DNA of 5,199 nucleotides from NCBI GenBank assembly GCA_025454565.1, contig JALOOE010000220.1, positions 1 to 5,199 on the forward strand, read 5' to 3'. The position numbers were made by a program, and so were the translations under genes. The notes beneath the pieces are model-generated. The model saw nothing but the letters and a program-made list of their open reading frames with translations, ran no database searches and was not told the DNA's origin. Source of the DNA: Anaerolineae bacterium. GTDB taxonomy: Bacteria > Chloroflexota > Anaerolineae > CG2-30-64-16. Positions 4,856-5,199 of the stretch are shown piece after piece (positions within the stretch are counted from its first letter, which is position 1; each line of letters starts with the position of its first letter).

Positions 4856-5199
4856 CGCGTGAACTGATGCAACGCGAGCTCGTCGTCGATCTGACCGGCG
4901 GCGAGTTCCAGATTTTGCCCGTCAGTGACCCGCGCATCGTCGGCCCCGTAGATTACGGCTGGGTGCGCTATGATGATGAGCGCCGGCGCACCAATCGCGC
5001 CGACCCGGAAATTCTGACCTGGGGCGGTGGGCCGCTGGCTGCGTCGCGCATCCCCGGCACGCGGCGCTTGGTTTTCACCGGCTACTCCCCCGCATGGGAA
5101 GGCTTCTACATCTCCAGCCTGGGCGGCGGCGCCTACATCATGCACCGCATCGGCGCGGATTTTGTGTGCATCAAAGGCGCGGCCGCCGAAGACTCGGTG
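4852..5199 (+). CDS. Aldehyde:ferredoxin oxidoreductase (AOR)-family protein, N-terminal part, cut by window edge
   Basis: AOR-family enzymes use a tungsten (sometimes molybdenum) bis-pterin cofactor and a 4Fe-4S cluster to oxidise aldehydes or related compounds, passing electrons to ferredoxin. The 116 visible codons match the N-terminal cofactor-binding domain: a first strand with VVDLTGGEFQIL (11-22), a block with GGGPLAASRIPGTRRLVFTG (58-77), then SSLGGGAYIMHRIGADFVCI (88-107) ending in KG. These correspond to the usual VDL-T-G, GPLTGT...R..V.TKSP and NSGG...GYDAIVVEG blocks. Several family-typical elements differ: the early GGRGLG loop is not recognisable, and the position aligned with the NSGG asparagine appears to be serine. 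The cluster cysteines and the rest, several hundred residues in known members, lie off the right edge. ATG 4852 overlaps the upstream TGA in an ATGA junction. No good RBS of its own is visible, which fits coupling. A later in-frame ATG at 4867 is a less likely start. Family assignment is firm; substrate and metal are unknown. Confidence 0.88.
   Translation, partial: MTRELMQRELVVDLTGGEFQILPVSDPRIVGPVDYGWVRYDDERRRTNRADPEILTWGGGPLAASRIPGTRRLVFTGYSPAWEGFYISSLGGGAYIMHRIGADFVCIKGAAAEDSV

Noticed and set aside
4453..5145. A 230-codon minus-strand frame opposite the zinc-ribbon and AOR-family genes
   Set aside because: It lies antisense to two genes with recognisable domains and shows no family motif itself.

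Overview
The window looks like bacterial chromosomal DNA of high G+C content with ordinary housekeeping-style gene spacing. I see no rRNA, tRNA, CRISPR array, insertion sequence or phage gene. The gene set and the short degenerate GGACGAA-like intergenic repeats suggest an anaerobic or facultative, possibly thermophilic, member of the Chloroflexota. That placement is an inference from gene content and style, not from a phylogenetic marker.

Layout: positions 1-3757 carry three minus-strand genes read from right to left. They are phoU (3101-3757), an unrecognised coiled-coil protein gene (1839-3032), and selB (running off the left edge, start at 1742), the GTPase that delivers selenocysteyl-tRNA to recoded UGA codons. 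The phoU/coiled-coil gap is 68 bp and holds a strong hairpin. The coiled-coil/selB gap is 96 bp and holds two converging arrays of a degenerate 7-bp repeat that can fold into a long imperfect hairpin just ahead of the selB ribosome binding site.

A divergent promoter region (3758-3917) separates this block from a plus-strand block of three genes. These are a stand-alone protein with two Lrp/AsnC-type (RAM-like) ligand-binding domains and no DNA-binding domain (3918-4577), a 75-residue four-cysteine zinc-ribbon protein (4628-4855), and the first 116 codons of an aldehyde:ferredoxin oxidoreductase (AOR)-family protein (from 4852, cut by the right edge). The zinc-ribbon stop and the AOR start overlap as ATGA. 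A perfect 18-bp palindrome lies between the first and second plus-strand genes.

How they work together: PhoU points to phosphate-signalling control, and SelB to a selenoprotein-making organism whose remaining Sec genes are not in the window. The plus-strand genes look like one transcription unit around an unusual putative tungsten (or molybdenum) pterin oxidoreductase. The most interesting items are the atypical AOR N-terminus with its coupled zinc-ribbon and double-RAM neighbours, the heptamer-repeat hairpin ahead of selB, and the perfect palindrome. No clearly novel defence or mobile system is visible.
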